Shown: positions 39,766 to 54,362 of the stretch, one piece after another
Layout: every line of letters starts with the position of its first letter
Position numbering within the stretch: position 1 is the first letter of the stretch
Assembly: GCA_032209605.1 (NCBI GenBank)
Contig: JASFXZ010000037.1
Coordinates: 744,001-808,000 of the forward strand
Direction: 5' to 3'
DNA from: Mactromeris polynyma
Lineage: Eukaryota; Mollusca; Bivalvia; Venerida; Mactridae
Length of the DNA: 64,000 nt
Translations under genes and position numbers: made by a program
Notes under the pieces: generated by a model
Seen by the model: only the letters and a program-made list of their open reading frames with translations
Databases searched by the model: none
Told to the model about the DNA's origin: nothing

Positions 39766-42259
39766 GGTATTGATATATAGAACATTGCGTGACATATGCC
39801 TTTTCATAATGTTTAATAATTTAAAAGTTTGAAAGAGACATGAATTACTCTTTTATGAATGTGCAAGAAAATTGCAAGTGCCCTTACCTTTGTAGAAGCA
39901 TGTGCCTGACTGCTTAACAATAATGCAGAGTACCTTGCATCATTAACAAGATATAGATGAGACATGCATAACACAATAATTTAATTAATTGATAAATGTA
40001 CATGGACTATGTCCAGATGCTCTTAGTAATATCTGCCTGTGGCCTAGACCTGAAAAGTAAATGCTTAACATTTGAGAAAAGCTTAATTGAAAATTATTGA
40101 ATCATATTGCATAACAATTTACAAGTAATAGAATGATGAAGTGTTTATACCACCTAGTAAACTGACATACAGACAGAGTGATAGTACTATTATACTCTTC
40201 CTCCCAGGAAAAGAATAGTTTATCACCCCCCCCCCCAACCCTTCCAAAATGGTATAGAATATTTGAAAACAGTGGTTTATTGATTCTAAATGGCATCAAA
40301 ATATTGACGAAACCTTGCAATTTACTTTCCTTCACGGTCATACCATGAAAATGTGTGACAAAAGTTTTTCCCCAATGCCAAATATTGCTCCTATTTTATA
40401 TTCATAGGTCTTAGAAACCCAATTAGTGCCAATGTAAATAACAATACATATTCATCAAACTATCAAGTTGTACCAATCCTCACACCTACGCAATTGTTGC
40501 CATTGCTTATCAAAGCACTGTAGGCACAAGTGAAGGCACACTGCTGTAGAGAGCTGCTGAAGTTTTGGAAGAGTGAAATGAAGCTCTTTTTCAACAACAA
40601 CAATGTATGTATCTGTTGTATTCTTACCGTACTAACTTTGATGATATATGCCACTTAATTAGAGGAATGAGTAAGCATATGCAAAACCTTTGATGAAGGG
40701 GACCTATAATTTGTGTTGCAAGATTTGAGATGAATATCAGACCCAGTATCTACTCTGTGATTACAATGCTGACTCAGTGTATACAAAAATGTCATCATTG
40801 TCTAACACAATATTTTAAGTGTGATATGTACTAGTTTCTTGATTTTCTTGATAAAAAATGCAACATTTCAGGAAGTCATTTTATCCAAAACAGTCACAAC
40901 CACCATATTTCAGACACATTAAACAATGACTGACAATGAGCAAAGTAAATTACTAATTTTTAAAGATATAATTACTGTGGACTGTTTTTTACACGTGTAG
41001 TTACTCTGTCCATGACTTATAATCATGCAAATTCAATACTTCAGCCGTTTCATGACTTAAACATAGATTGGCATCACTATAATATTGTTTCCAGACAACC
41101 AGATCATCATCATGGCTGCACATTTTAATATAAATTATCATCTGGCTTCCCACTAAGAATCATTAAGTCTGCACCAACCACCAATTTTGTTCTCTCACTG
41201 TCGAAACAGAAAGACACATTACGCAGAACAATTTCTAATAACTTATAGACAAAGTCAGTTTGTAACCACATTAAAATCATGCTTAGATAAGATGTGAAAT
41301 GGTCAACTATTGTACCATGTCCATATCAGTTGAACATATTTGCAATTGGTAAAGATCATAAAAAAGACACACCAATGTGCAACATATCATGAGTAAGACA
41401 AGAGCTGTCCTTCGCTTCTAAACAGATACTAAACTAGCCAGAGGCCTAACTCAGCATTCTCCGACTTAACAATGTCAATTAGCAGTGATAGAATTATCTA
41501 CCAAATTACCACTTGTTGCCAATAGACCCATTCATATTATCCTAAAAAACATGAATAGCCATTCGCTCACCATAATCTTACAGAATACTCTCTCAAGGCT
41601 GAAAGATGTGAATTCTTCCAACCATACATGGAAATTGCTTATCATCAATGCTACCAATTTTCCAGCATTGACAGCTTTACGAATTATGATGCAACAAGTA
41701 TAGAACACTGTCAGAAACCCATTGAAACTTATTGATGACTAATCAATTGAGAAATGTTCTGTGTGTCTTGGGATCAAAATTGATGATGAATACCAGTCAA
41801 AGTGCAAATCACTTTGATAGACATAATTGAAGAAGACTTCATTGGCTTGTGAAAGAACATACAATGATACCTTTCATGACAAATGACCTTCAATCAAAGC
41901 AAATGAATGTGACATACTTTGATTACAGACAGCAGCCAAAGAGAAACTTTATCCAACTTAATTACATCTTCTAGTCAGTTGTCTGTGCACTTGTTTAGTT
42001 ATAATAATCATAGACCACATAATCTATTAACATAACCACAAAATCTGATACAAAATATTAATCAAAAGTCCTGAACCTTCTTGTGACTGATGGTCAATGG
42101 CCTACATTAGGGGCAACAGTCATTTGTCTCCATGATAAGAAAGTCTGAATCGGGGTCATTCCTATATCCAATATTAATTGAACTTCAGATTAATGTGAAC
42201 ATTCAAGGATGACCTCCTTCATACAATCGTACCAGAGTCAATAGCATTCATCATATGCA
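39766..42259. other. Intron sequence, nothing recognised
   Basis: Searched on both strands; only short open frames without domains (for example 41485-41703 plus). Confidence 0.5.
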
Positions 42260-42480
42260 ACAGCCAATGGCTTCCATTTTATATGTGTAGTAGGCTAGAA
42301 GACTTGTGTTATCAGACAGTCAACAGACTTCGTAGAGTGCAACAGTTTGTGGCCTCCATTATGTGCATCATTCAATGGCTTTCTTTTTATATGTGCATCA
42401 CGCTCCCATAGCCTTGTTTTGTCAGGCAGTCAATGGACGTGGTAGAAAGCAGCACTTAAGCCGCTATTTTATCTAATAGT
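42260..42480. repeat. Old diverged tandem repeat of about 108 bp, two units
   Basis: 'caatggcttccattttatat' at 42265 and 'caatggctttctttttatat' at 42373 are each followed by 'cttgtgttatcagacagtca' or 'cttgttttgtcaggcagtca'. Looser echoes continue to about 42800. Confidence 0.5.
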
Positions 42481-45400
42481 TTAATGTTAAATAGTCAATC
42501 ACCATAATATCATGCAACAGTCAATGGAAAGAATTATATGCATCAATACAATAATTCAGTAATAATTATACAGAAATCATTGAATACAAATGAAAATGTT
42601 GAAGGCCTCAATAATGTACAGTCGCTGATGGCCTCATGTATAAGTGTATAAACAATCTCAAATGTGTGCACCATTCAAAGGCCATGTACAAGTGAATTAA
42701 CAATCTCAAATTTGTTCACCATTCAAAGGCCCAAGAGACTTTGTTTCATGCAAAAACAAATAGCCTCCATTAACATAGGCATCAGAAAAGTCAATGCATC
42801 CATAAGTAAATAACCTTGCTATTATGCTGTAGACAATTACCTCCAATATGTGCGACTTAAGTATCAGAGAAAACCTTCCGGATAGTTTTCCACTATAATG
42901 AATCTATAGAAAGCATCTGTATCAGCTTTAACAAAAGTTTAATCAATGCAAACAACATATCACAATGAAAATCTGTCACTTTTGTCCTTACCCAACATGA
43001 AATATGACAATTATATTTCTTGTATCTTTCCACAGACACGTCCATTTCTAGTATCAATATATCTATAGCCTCTATAAGTCATTACCTGATGAGGTTTGCG
43101 AAAGTCATCACTTCCATTTCCATTACAGTTTGAAGAACAGTGTGAAATAAACCAATATGCAAGATTAATCATAACAGCCTTGTCCAAACACAATCTCATA
43201 ATGGCCTATAACAATAGTTGATCCTGTTTGACAAAAATGATAATCGAATCTTTGAGGCAAAAGCTATGAAATTAGTACTTTCAAGGCTGCAACTATATAA
43301 ACAGAATTATAACAAAGAACAGTGGGTCCAATGACAATATCCACTGTTCTTCTATGAGCAACTGACAATTTCCCACATGAATCAAAGGTAGAGGGCAAAT
43401 GGTTTATGATGTATAAATAGTCACAAAAAATATACGCCAGGCCTTTTTCTGTCCATTTTGGGAAAAAGACCCCCAGATAAATTGGTAAAAATTGCATTGT
43501 AAAATTAGCCAATTTAGCAAAACTTTTATTGCTTCAACTCCAATTTTCGGAATTTTCATAGTGAAAAGAACAGGCTTTTCATATCTAATTTTTTTTATAA
43601 ACAAGCATTCTAATCTACATTTCTTATATCAACTGTCAAAAAGACACACAAAATGTCCACAAAGTCCACAAACATTTATGACACAAGAGACAAAAATGGC
43701 CACCTGAGTGCTCCAGTAAAGGATTTTTGATAGGTGCTTCTGATTGGGAATTTTTTTTTCTGATCCAAAAAAAAATCATATATTTTGCTTTGGGAATGGG
43801 TCAGAGTCTGACCCGTGGGAGCTATAGAAAAGGGCCTGTACGCCTGACCTGGGATTGGAATATAAAGCCTGCAGATAGGGCAGTAAAGTGCTCAGCTAAC
43901 TGGGCCTACCTTAAAGGCATAGTTCAAGAAAAGTTTTGAAATGGAAACATCTGTAAGTATTCTTTTTACACATTGACAATAAAAAAAAAATTACTTCTTA
44001 ATATAGAAATGGTTTCCATTGTATATTGCAGCATAAAATAGAAGCAGTATCATCTGCAGTCATAAATATAACATTTGACAGATATGTACATACAGATAGG
44101 AACACCAGAAACTTGGGAACAAAATTATTTCCAGACAAATTCAATTAATTCCCAGACAGAATAAAATTTGAAAAATATAATTAAAGTAGAAAGAATGAAC
44201 GTTGAAAAGCCCTTATATAACAAAACATTAATCTATTTACAAGACACATAACATATGTCACAACACAACACATAGATAATGCCGCATTTGGGTGATAATT
44301 CAGACTTTTATACCAAAGCAATTGAATAGAACATAATAATACACCAATCCATCTCTACATACAAAACTCAACAAGAATAAAACCTGTGTAAAGACATCAA
44401 CTTTCATGTTTCTTGAATAGGCAAGATAAATGAATTGTCGGGTGCTTGCTATTTTACTGTAAAACTTAATGCAAATCATCGCTACTAGTATTAACTTAAT
44501 TACCTGTAATCTCTATATAAACCTGGCATGTCAGAAAGACTTTTATGTCAGCAACTTAACTACTAAAGAGATGAAGCAAATGTAACAGATCCAGCTGTCA
44601 GTACACCTCCAGCAAATATAATATAAAAAATTATAATATTATCTTCAGGGTGTTTTTTTTGGCAAACATTAAAAAAGCTGTCTATGGACTTAACATGGTG
44701 AATCAATGAATATATTTAAATATATGGAGTCAATAGTCGGACATTATGAAGTCTTGAGAAATTTTCTCTGACAAAGCAAGCACATTCGGGCATTATTAGT
44801 GTCCTCTGATCAATTTCTGTTTGCCATAAGATAAGTCTACCAATCTGATTAATTAACACCAACACAATTTCAGATTAAGGTTCATTTCCATAAAGTTAAG
44901 CCATTCCATTTCCAGTGACAACACCAAGCAATTCATTTCTTGCTTCTTTCAAGGTTACAATGAAATTGCTGACCACATACAGACAAGAAGTGAATTATAT
45001 ATATTTATCATAAACAAATCTGTACAAGGAACATAGTACCTGAATGGTGATATAAGCATATTTGCTTTGTGTCAATTTAAATGTCTTAATTATTCCATAA
45101 GAGGATAAAATAGTGGATCAAATACACAAAATAGCAGGCATGATGAAATTAGTCTTTCTATAAATGGAAGCCAATTACCACAGTGAATGTATGTCAATCA
45201 AGCATTTAAAATGATATAAATGAAATTGTTATTTTAAGACTGTTTCAGATCGTCTGCAGATCATTCTGCTTCAAATCACAAAGAGAGCAAGGACAATCAG
45301 GTAAACCTCATGCAGTGATTACAATTAATACACCTATTAACAGTTTTACAGCTGTACAACCTAAATATCAGAAGTGTATGGAGTGTATCAGAGTTACCTT

Positions 45401-47629
45401 ACCCTCACTGCGTGTATAGCCGATGTGTTACACTAAAAGTTTATAGAAAATGCTGTTTTTCAAACTGTCCGTCTGACATGGTTTTTTGTTCGATTTTCTA
45501 AAGCAATATAAGTTTATTATCTTAATTAATTATTATATTTTTATGTACCGGTAACCACAAAAATTGATTCTATTGTTAGACCTGACCATGCATATATCTG
45601 GAATTTTCAATGCAAGTGACGTGAAGAGATAAGCAGTCAGTATCAAAATAACTAAAGACAATTTTTGTAAAAATAATAGCTTTTTAACTTTCTGCATTTG
45701 CGACATGTATATAACAAAACACAAATTGGGTTCAGATAACAGTATATATAAATTTCCTAAAAAAATACTTAAATAGCACAAGAACCTCAAACAAATAGCT
45801 GACAAGACAACAATTTACAAAGTAAGTGAGTTTTAAAGCACTTCATTAAATGAGTTTTCGAATAAATCAATCACTGGTAGATTATGTTCAGCATTTGTAG
45901 GAAAATTAATGGTTCAACCGATTCAGCAGTATAATTAAACGTCTGTTAACTTTATTTCCACGTTTTTTCTTAATTCTTACACAGCAGATCGTTTAGAAAC
46001 AGTGCATAGATAAGTTTTATATATTTTCATCTACCTATTTATTAAAACAAATACTAAATTTATGAAAACCTAGTATGAACAACGCTATATTGGGTGGGTG
46101 GGGTAAGTTGGTATCCCTTCTCTATGGTTCATATGTCTTCAGATTTTAACGTGGTCGGATATAACGCGATCGCCAGTCTTTGGACCCCCCCCCCCCTGAT
46201 CGCTTTATAATGGAGTTGCAGTGTAGTCATGTTCATGTATGATGAGGGAAAAATGCACACAAACATTGAAGCAAACATTGTAGCAGATGCAACAGACCCC
46301 CCCCCCCCTGAAACAACAAGAGCCTCTTGAGTCAGAAACATTGCAGACAACTTTTTCTGTCTTACAGTATATTATCATTATTTCACTTGTAATATGGATC
46401 CGATCCAAGGGGCTGTAATGTCTCTGTAATACATATTACAACTACATGGCTGCTTGAATTGAAGCCAATATTATACGGTACTAACAAATGAAAGATATTG
46501 AGACTGGACAAAGGGGTATTTTTACCATACACAAAATAAGGCACGAGAGCACAACTTGCATTAATACTGAAGAAATTCTTGGAAAAAAGGTTTTAACTAT
46601 AATATAATGGAAGATCGAGTTTCCAAGATGTCAATACATAATTATACCAGCATCAAAATAGAAAAAGCTTTTTATGACAGAAATATGTATGCCATTATTT
46701 CCAAAAAACAGTAACAAGTGTGAGGGTACTGTGAATTCTGTGTCCTGACATATCATTTTGACAGAACATTTTTTCCTCAAAGTGGCAGGTTTAATTCATA
46801 CTGTTCCTCATAAATCCACCCCTGTTTTATAAACTCAAGGAATAACCAAATACTGGCATATTTTAACTGATTTAAGATACAATACTGGTAACACTTTCTA
46901 AGAGCTGTTCCGTCAGGCATTCATCAGCCTTGGTTTTACCCCAAAAGTTTAAGTAAAGCATATGCACTATAGATATAAATCCAGATCAACAAGACGGAAT
47001 AGTCTTAAGAGACAATAATTTACAACAAATGTGCAGCATAATTTCATTTGTGACTGAAGTAGTTGAGAAATCTTTTGCTTGAATCAGTGAAAGTTTCAAG
47101 CACTTTAACTGAAGACTTCATAACAACAAAAGATCAGCTTTGGATAATGGTGGATAATTCTCAAAGATGCTTAAATACAGCACCTTTGATGGCAATAAAC
47201 TCCCATCTCAGAAGTTCATTGAGATAACGATTTCTATATTCAGTGGTACCTGAGCATCTTAAATGTGATGATTTACTGGGTTATGTATCCAATATCTCAT
47301 GTATAATCTGTCTGGAGAGAGGACAAACACTTTGCTGGAGGCATTCTTCGTCCTCATATTTTCTAAAGAAATTGACAATATTAAACAAGTTTATTATTTC
47401 CAGGAAAATGTGATTCTGGTGAAAGTGTAACATAAACAGTGTACCTTCAGTTATCATTTAAACAAATTCTGTACAAACATTTTCCCTCAATGCATTAACT
47501 TGCATACTGCTACAGCATGAACACAATGCACGGAAAACCTGCCATCAAATAATGTCAACTGTGTAGCCCTGATAAGTATAATGTCATAATTATCATTATT
47601 AATCTTGTGCAGATCCTGAGAGGGCATAT
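42481..47629. other. Intron sequence; one possible MITE fragment at 46140-46230
   Basis: No PKC C1 or N-terminal exon seen. At 46140-46230 'ggtcggatataacgcgatcg' and 'tggagttgcagtgta' resemble ends of pogo/Tigger-type MITEs, interrupted by a C run. Two C runs (about 46187 and 46299) follow 'ga'. Otherwise plain AT-rich sequence. Confidence 0.4.
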
Positions 47630-47965
47630 CCCCATTCCCCCATGTCTGAGGTTTTGGCAAAAAGGGTTGTTCATATCTAGTGGGTCCTTGTACCATGAGG
47701 ATTGAAGCTCCCTGATGAAAATTGCTGGGTCCTCTGGTGTAAAAGAGAGGGAATAAGTCGCTACAGGGAACGCCACATACATAAGACAGTGCCTCCTCAC
47801 ACAGACATTCGGGAAAACAACAATACATAAACCATAAGGCATTTGAGGAGGCTTAAGGGTACTACGTAAGGGAACAGGGGCACAAGGAATGGCTTGGCTG
47901 GCCATAAGGGATAACTAGGAGAATCGATCAAAGAGGACAATCAGGCAGAGGGGATTAACGGATGG
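47630..47965. repeat. Dispersed repeat, copy 3 of 3 (longest)
   Basis: Shares 'ataagtcgctacagggaacg', 'acataagacagtgcctcctc' and 'ataaggcatttgaggaggct' with 9430 and 27408, and extends left with 'ccccattcccccatgtctga'. A 116-codon minus-strand open frame crosses it, but the other two copies do not keep that frame. Confidence 0.65.
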
Positions 47966-50900
47966 AAGGCCATTTTACTCTTTTTCACATTATCATTTAG
48001 AACATTAAGTAATTATGAACCAATGATCTACCCCATCCTGTGAGATCTAATAGTTAGAAAATATTCTGGGGTTAATTAAGGATAAGAATACCATAAAGAA
48101 ATCTTAAGTACAGTGAATTTTCCCATTTAAAACCCCATGAAAGAAGTGAATAACGTTTTGAGAAATTAATTCTGTCATTTTAAGCAGTATATTACGAGCT
48201 CTTACCAAAGCCAAGGTTAAAGATAATGTGTAAGATGCTGAAACAGTAAGGTACGAAGATTTATAGATAAAAAACAGCTAGTGCACTAGTTCAAATATTT
48301 GCAAGTCAGATTTTGTACAATCTGCAAAAAAGGAACCATTCTAAACAGGCATTATGAGAGAGTCCCATACTAGCTGGAAATAAATGTCAGTCTTGTATGA
48401 CAAATACGTTTATGCTTAATACCATTATAATTGGTCGAAGTTCCTTTATGTAGTATTTTAGGTTCCTTTATGCAGCCCCTTGAAATACTATCTTATACAA
48501 TAATGCATGGTCATCTTTAAGTCATAACAAGAAACTGCTTAAATGAGCCAAGTACAGGATTATCAATAAATCTAGAAAGTAGATTGAACTGCAAAGATTC
48601 ACACATACGAACCTTAACAATGCAATTAAATGTGCCAAATTCGAACTTACACAACTTACTTTATTCAATGTATTGTATTAGACCCATTATACTAACACTA
48701 ATAATTAAGGAACGATATATACCAACACAACTGCAGTCTTAAAGGAAACAACAGACAACAGTAATATCATTAAGGAATAGCTTCCTTAAACCTTTGCTCC
48801 TAATTAAGCCCCAGGGTTCTTAATTACACATAAGCCTAATAAAATAAACTCTAAAATAAACATTGATATTATGGAAAAAAACAGTTTAACTTCATTAATT
48901 GTGGATGATCAAAGGGCTTTTAATGGATGACATAAAAAAATTCAATGTACATTGGATTTATCCAAGATCTAATACCAAATGAAAGTAATTAAGACAGCAC
49001 GTTTTTGCCATTTCTAGCTTATGGCAACTTTGGTCATATTATTGATTTCCATCCACAGTCTTCCAAGAGTTTTTTTGATTATAATTCACATTGTTCAAAA
49101 AAGTTTATTTGGGAATACAAATAAGTTGACAAAAGAACATTTTGAATTGATCTAAATTCTACAGAAAGCAACAACAACAACAAATACACTATGGTGAACA
49201 CTGACTACAGATCTCATTGGAATATTTATCTGCAACATTTCCAAATATAGTTCAGTGATAAAAAAATGAACACCAATAGCATAGTCTGCAGCCAGCGGAA
49301 CTTGATGTTAATTTAACATTGTAGTAGACAGTGAACAAACAACCCTAAGGGTAATTTATTTTGCATAGATATAAATACAAGCTGCTTACAGTTAGATTTA
49401 CCAGTACCATGTCTAATACAGAAAATGACTAAGACAAAAGTAGACATTGGTGTTCTTGGTAATTACTTTGCACCTAAAAAAAGCTTCAATGAGCTTCAAA
49501 ACAGAAAACATCATGAATATGTAGAGAATTCCAAAGTTGAACACTTTAAATGCTCATGAAGTCTTCATCAATGCATACCCAACATTGAGTCACAGAATTC
49601 ACAAAATAAATGATGGAGTAAGGAGTTCACAAAATAAATGATGAGTTTAATAAAGGAGTTCACAAAATAACACAGGAAATAAAAAGTTCACAAACCAGGA
49701 ATCAGACTAGAGAACATTTTCAAAAGAAGTAGGATTCATTAATCAGCAAGGAGTAAAAATAACTATGCTGGTTACTTAATGATTATTCTCCAAAATATCA
49801 TGATGAATTGCTTTAAAGAAGTATTTAAAGTTGAGCTGCCTGATCAACAATTGTGAAAGAAATTGACAGAGCTCGGACAGCATGCAATATTTGATCAGAA
49901 CCTTACATTCAATGATAACATTCTAAAGCTGTCCAGTATTGTGTTGCATGACCTGATTTGAATTCAGCAAGTACTTTTGTTAATTAACTTTTTCTATAAT
50001 CCTTTTTAAGTACATGTTTAACCAGTTTTAATACAGGCAAAGAATAGGTTGTCATATTAAAGTCATCTGCACTTCCCTTTTCTGATAAATATTTCAATTA
50101 ACATCTTGTGTCGTGATAAAAATATTCAAAGGATACTCTCATGCCTGAGAAATTGTTTAGAAATAGTTATTGATTTGAGTATGGAGATGAATGCTTCGGT
50201 CCTCTTGCATAACAGAAGCACAAGTTCTAATTTCCCTGTCTTTCTGAATATTTGCATTATTTCAACATGACAACTGTCCTTGAGAAGCCACAAGTCTTCA
50301 TCGGAATTACATTAACGAGCTAGAAATGAATCGCAGTTTGAATTCAACGAGAATTTAAGACTCAAGATTTTTGCATCAGTGTACGTGAAGAAATCTGATG
50401 ATCAATGTCACTTGTAAAGAAAAAATTGAGATATAGACTTGTTGTCCCTTCCTATTCTCCCTGAGTGATTTTGATAATCAGTCAAGTCATTTCCTACCAT
50501 AGATGTTTGCTGGTATATACACTTCCTCAACTCCTAATGTTTCATATGCTCATGTTTCCCTGGGATCTGTATGGAGAGGCATTGTCTTATAAATGAGGCA
50601 TACGATCTCTGTATCTCTGTTAAAACTTAATCATTCCTTACTAAAATATTTTCTTATAAGAATAGTATTTTAAGCCCTTGCCAAGTTTATTATTTTTTCA
50701 GGTTTGGATTGGTAAAAAAACATGAGTCCCTTTATCAGAACCAACTTTATAAGAAACAAAGAGCCCTCAGATGTCTGGCCCAATTAAATGCACAATGCAT
50801 GCAGCCATATCAAAAGCAGAAGGAGACATGAAAATATCACATAAGAAACATATAGTTCAGAAAAATAATTATGCAAATTGCAACTGAATTTGCTCTCCCA

Positions 50901-51182
50901 ATTATAATGCAATTAAAGCAAATGTGTAAATACATCAAGACTGCTATAGCAATGATGTACAAACTGATCTTCGCCACAATTTTTTTGCATCTGTTTTATC
51001 ATAACAAGAATCACTTTAATTGGACATCTGCAAATTGAATTACCACATTGGAATATACAACCTTGGGTTTATAAAGTAACATGTCTATGATGCAGGCATA
51101 TAGTTAGTGATAAGAAAATGGTAAGTTTTAATTTAAGACTGGAATAGTCCAGCAACTATCACAAAAGGATAGTTACAGTTTC
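47966..51182. other. Intron sequence with a minor tandem repeat at 49590-49680
   Basis: 'gagttcacaaaataa' recurs three times near 49600-49670. Nothing else recognised on either strand. Confidence 0.45.
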
Positions 51183-51332
51183 ATGCTCGACTTAGATAAA
51201 CTCCCACAAATTAAGGAGCAGCTGAGTGAAGCAATGCGCTACGGTGCCAACATTATTGAAAGTTGTCTGTCCAAGCAAATGCAAATGGACAAAACCTTCC
51301 GACACATGCAGAACAGTTTTTTTAAAAAGTAA
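51183..51332 (+). CDS. Possible small coding exon or relic, 49 codons, unrecognised
   Basis: An ATG-to-stop frame with a coding-like composition unlike its AT-rich surroundings: it opens MLDLDKLPQIKEQLSEAMRY and continues GANIIESCLSKQMQMDKTFR. It is predicted helical and mixed-charge, with no family I recognise. It lies antisense in the giant PKC intron, about 570 bases left of the 47-bp array. It could be a chance frame, a decayed retrocopy, or a short gene. No promoter or splice site was identified with confidence. Confidence 0.25.
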   Translation: MLDLDKLPQIKEQLSEAMRYGANIIESCLSKQMQMDKTFRHMQNSFFKK

Positions 51333-51904
51333 CCACATGCTAGGCTCTATGATAAATTCAGATAATCTTGCTTTTGTTGAAATCTAATTTGAATAAATTG
51401 TAATAAAACCAAATTCTGCCTGACAAAATGGTGATCAAGTAACTGTAGAGGATTCATTAAATATGATAGGAGCTAGGATATCATGGCAGTTTCATTGACA
51501 AGTGGCATACATAGTGGTGAGCAAGTACCTGTCAAAATGTAATAAAGGTCAACTTGTCTAGACCGGGGTAAAATATCAACAATCTCATAGACATTCTGTA
51601 CTTTTAAATTTGTTAGTAGCCTCAGCAATATATTAATGAACAATTCTGCTTCTTGCTATGATCAGTCAATGTACTGTGGAAAAAGACATAAATTGTCTCG
51701 TTGACATAAAGTTGGAATTAAAATGATATCAACACTTTTACTGTGATTTCTATCAAGCACAATGATGATAAAATTAGTTTGTGATTTTAGCCAGTAACTT
51801 CAGGTTTTCCAGGCAAAAAGTGAAAAGACATAGAGTTAATTGACAGTCACATTCACAAATCAGAATACTCCTTGACTGATCCAGACAATAGCAAAAGGAG
51901 AAGA
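51333..51904. other. Intron sequence, nothing recognised
   Basis: No feature seen between the small open frame and the 47-bp array. Confidence 0.5.
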
Positions 51905-54362
51905 TACATGTAGTATGGTGAAACAGAAAAATACCAAATGGACAAGGAGGTACAGGGGACAGAGAAACAAGACCAAATGGACAAGGAGGTACATGCAGAA
52001 AGGGGACAGACAAAAACAAGACCAAATGGAAAAAGGAGGTACAAGCAGTAAGGGGACAGAGAAACAATACCAAATGGAAAAGGATATAAATGCAGTAAGG
52101 GGACAGAGAAACAAGACCAAATGGAAAAGGAGGTACATGCAGTAAGGGGACAGAGAAACAAGACCAAATGGAAAAGGAGGTACATGCAGTAAGGGGACAG
52201 AGAAACAAGACCAAATGGACAAGGAGGTACATGCAGAAAGGGGACAGAGAAACAAGAACAAATGGACAAGGATGTACATGCAGAAAGGGGACAGAGAAAC
52301 AAGAACAAATGGACAAGGAGGTACATGCAGAAAGGGGACAGAGAAACAAGACCAAATGGACAAGGAGGTACATGCAGAAAGGGGACAGACAAAAACAAGA
52401 CCAAATGGAAAAAGGAGGTACAAGCAGTAAGGGGACAGAGAAACAATACCAAATGGAAAAGGAGGTACATGCAGTAAGGGGACAGAGAAACAAGACCAAA
52501 TGGAAAAGGATATAAATGCAGTAAGGGGACAGAGAAACAAGACCAAATGGAAAAGGAGGTACATGCAGTAAGGGGACAGAGAAACAAGACCAAATGGAAA
52601 AGGATATAAATGCAGTAAGGGGACAGAGAAACAAGACCAAATGGAAAAGGAGGTACATGCAGTAAGGGGACAGAGAAACAAGACCAAATGGAAAAGGAGG
52701 TACATGCAGAAAGGGGACAGAGAAACAAGACCAAATGGAAAAGGAGGTACATGCAGAAAGTGGACAGAGAAACAATACCAAATGGAAAAGGAGGTACACA
52801 CAGTAAGGGGACAGAGAAACAAGAACAAATGGACAAGGAGGTACATGCAGAAAGGGGACAGAGAAACAAGAACAAATGGACAAGGATGTACATGCAGAAA
52901 GGGGACAGAGAAACAAGAACAAATGGACAAGGAGGTACATGCAGAAAGGGGACAGAGAAACAAGATCAAATGGAAAAGGAGGTACATGCAGTAAGGGGAC
53001 AGAGAAACAAGACCAAATGGAAAAGGAGGTACATGCAGAAAGGGGACAGAGAAACAAGAACAACTGGATAAGAAGGTACATGAAGTAAGGAGACAGAGAA
53101 ACAAGACCAAATGGAAAAGGAGGTACATGCAAAAAGGGGACAGAGAAACAAGACCAAATGGAAAAGGAGGTACATGCAGAAAGGGGACAGAGAAACAAGA
53201 CCAAATGGAAAAGGAGGTACACGCAGTATGGGAAAAGAGAAACAAGAACAAATGGACAAGGAGGTACATGCAGAAAGGGGACAGAGACACAAGAACAAAT
53301 GGACAAGGAGGTACATGCAGAAAGGGGACAGAGAAACAAGACCAAATGGAAAAGGAGGTACAGTCAGAAAGGGGACAGAGAAACAAGACCAAATGGAAAA
53401 GGAGGTACAGTCAGAAAGGGGACAGAGAAACAAGACCAAATGGAAAAGGAGGTACATGCAGAAAGGGGAAAGGGAAACAAGAACAAATGGACAAGGAGGT
53501 ACATACAGAAAGGGGACAGAGAAACAAGACCAAATGGAAAAGGAGGTACATGCAGAAAGGGGACAGAGAAACAAGAACAAATGGACAAGGAGGTAAATAC
53601 AGAAAGGGGACAGAGAAACAAGACCAAATGGAAAAGGAGGTACATGCAGAAAGGGGACAGAGAAACAAGACCAAGTGGACAAGGAGGTACATACAGAAAG
53701 GGGACAGAGAAACAAGACCAAATGGAAAAGGAGGTACAAGCAGTAAGGGGACAGAGAAACAAGACCAAGTGGAAAAGGAGGTACATGCAGTAAGGGGACA
53801 GAGAAACAAGACCAAATGGAAAAGGAGGTACATGCAGTAAGGGGACAGAGAAACAAGACCAAGTGGAAAAGGAGGTACAGTCAGAAAGGGGACAGACAAA
53901 CAAGACCAAATGGAAAATGAGGTACATGCAGTAAGGGGACACAGAAACAAGACAAAATGGACAAGGAGGTACATACAGTGATGAGGAAACAGAAACAATA
54001 CCAAATGTACAAGGAGGTACATTCAGTATGGTGAAACAGAAAGACCAAATGGACAAGGAGGTACATGCAGTAAGGGGACACAGAAACAAGACAAAATGGA
54101 CAAGGAGGTACATACAGTGATGAGGAAACAAAAACAAGACCAAATGTACAAGGAGGTACATGTAGTGATGAGGAAACAGAGAAACAAGACCAAATTGACA
54201 AGGAGGTACATGCAATATGAAGAAACTGAGACAAGACCAAATGTACAAGGAGGTACATGTAGTGATGAGGAAACAGAGAAACAAGACCAAATTGACAAGG
54301 AGGTACATGCAGTATGAAGAAACTGAGACAAGACCAAATGGACAAGGAGGTACATCCAGGGA
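51905..54362. repeat. 47-bp minisatellite, about 52 units, strongly purine-rich on the plus strand
   Basis: The unit is 'caaatggaaaaggaggtaca' plus 'tgcagaaaggggacagagaa' plus 'acaagac'. About four fifths of plus-strand bases are purines. Variant units recur in blocks: the 'gacagacaaaaacaag' variant occurs at about 52005 and 52384, and 'aaggatgtacatgcag' at about 52270 and 52882, showing block duplications of several units. The right end (from about 54090) has roughly 90-base composite units with 'gtgatgaggaaacag'. Because 47 is not a multiple of three and the unit lacks stops in most frames, long frames (up to 523 codons) are open on both strands; none is credible as a gene. In the PKC transcript sense about 30 units contain TGCATG. 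Confidence 0.96.

Noticed and set aside
47487..47905. 113-116 codon minus-strand genes
   Set aside because: They lie in the dispersed repeat shared with 9430 and 27408, where the frames are not conserved.
51774..54308. Very long open frames (up to 523 codons) on both strands
   Set aside because: They are by-products of a 47-base repeat lacking stops; several overlapping frames are equally open, and no start context, domain or splice evidence singles one out.
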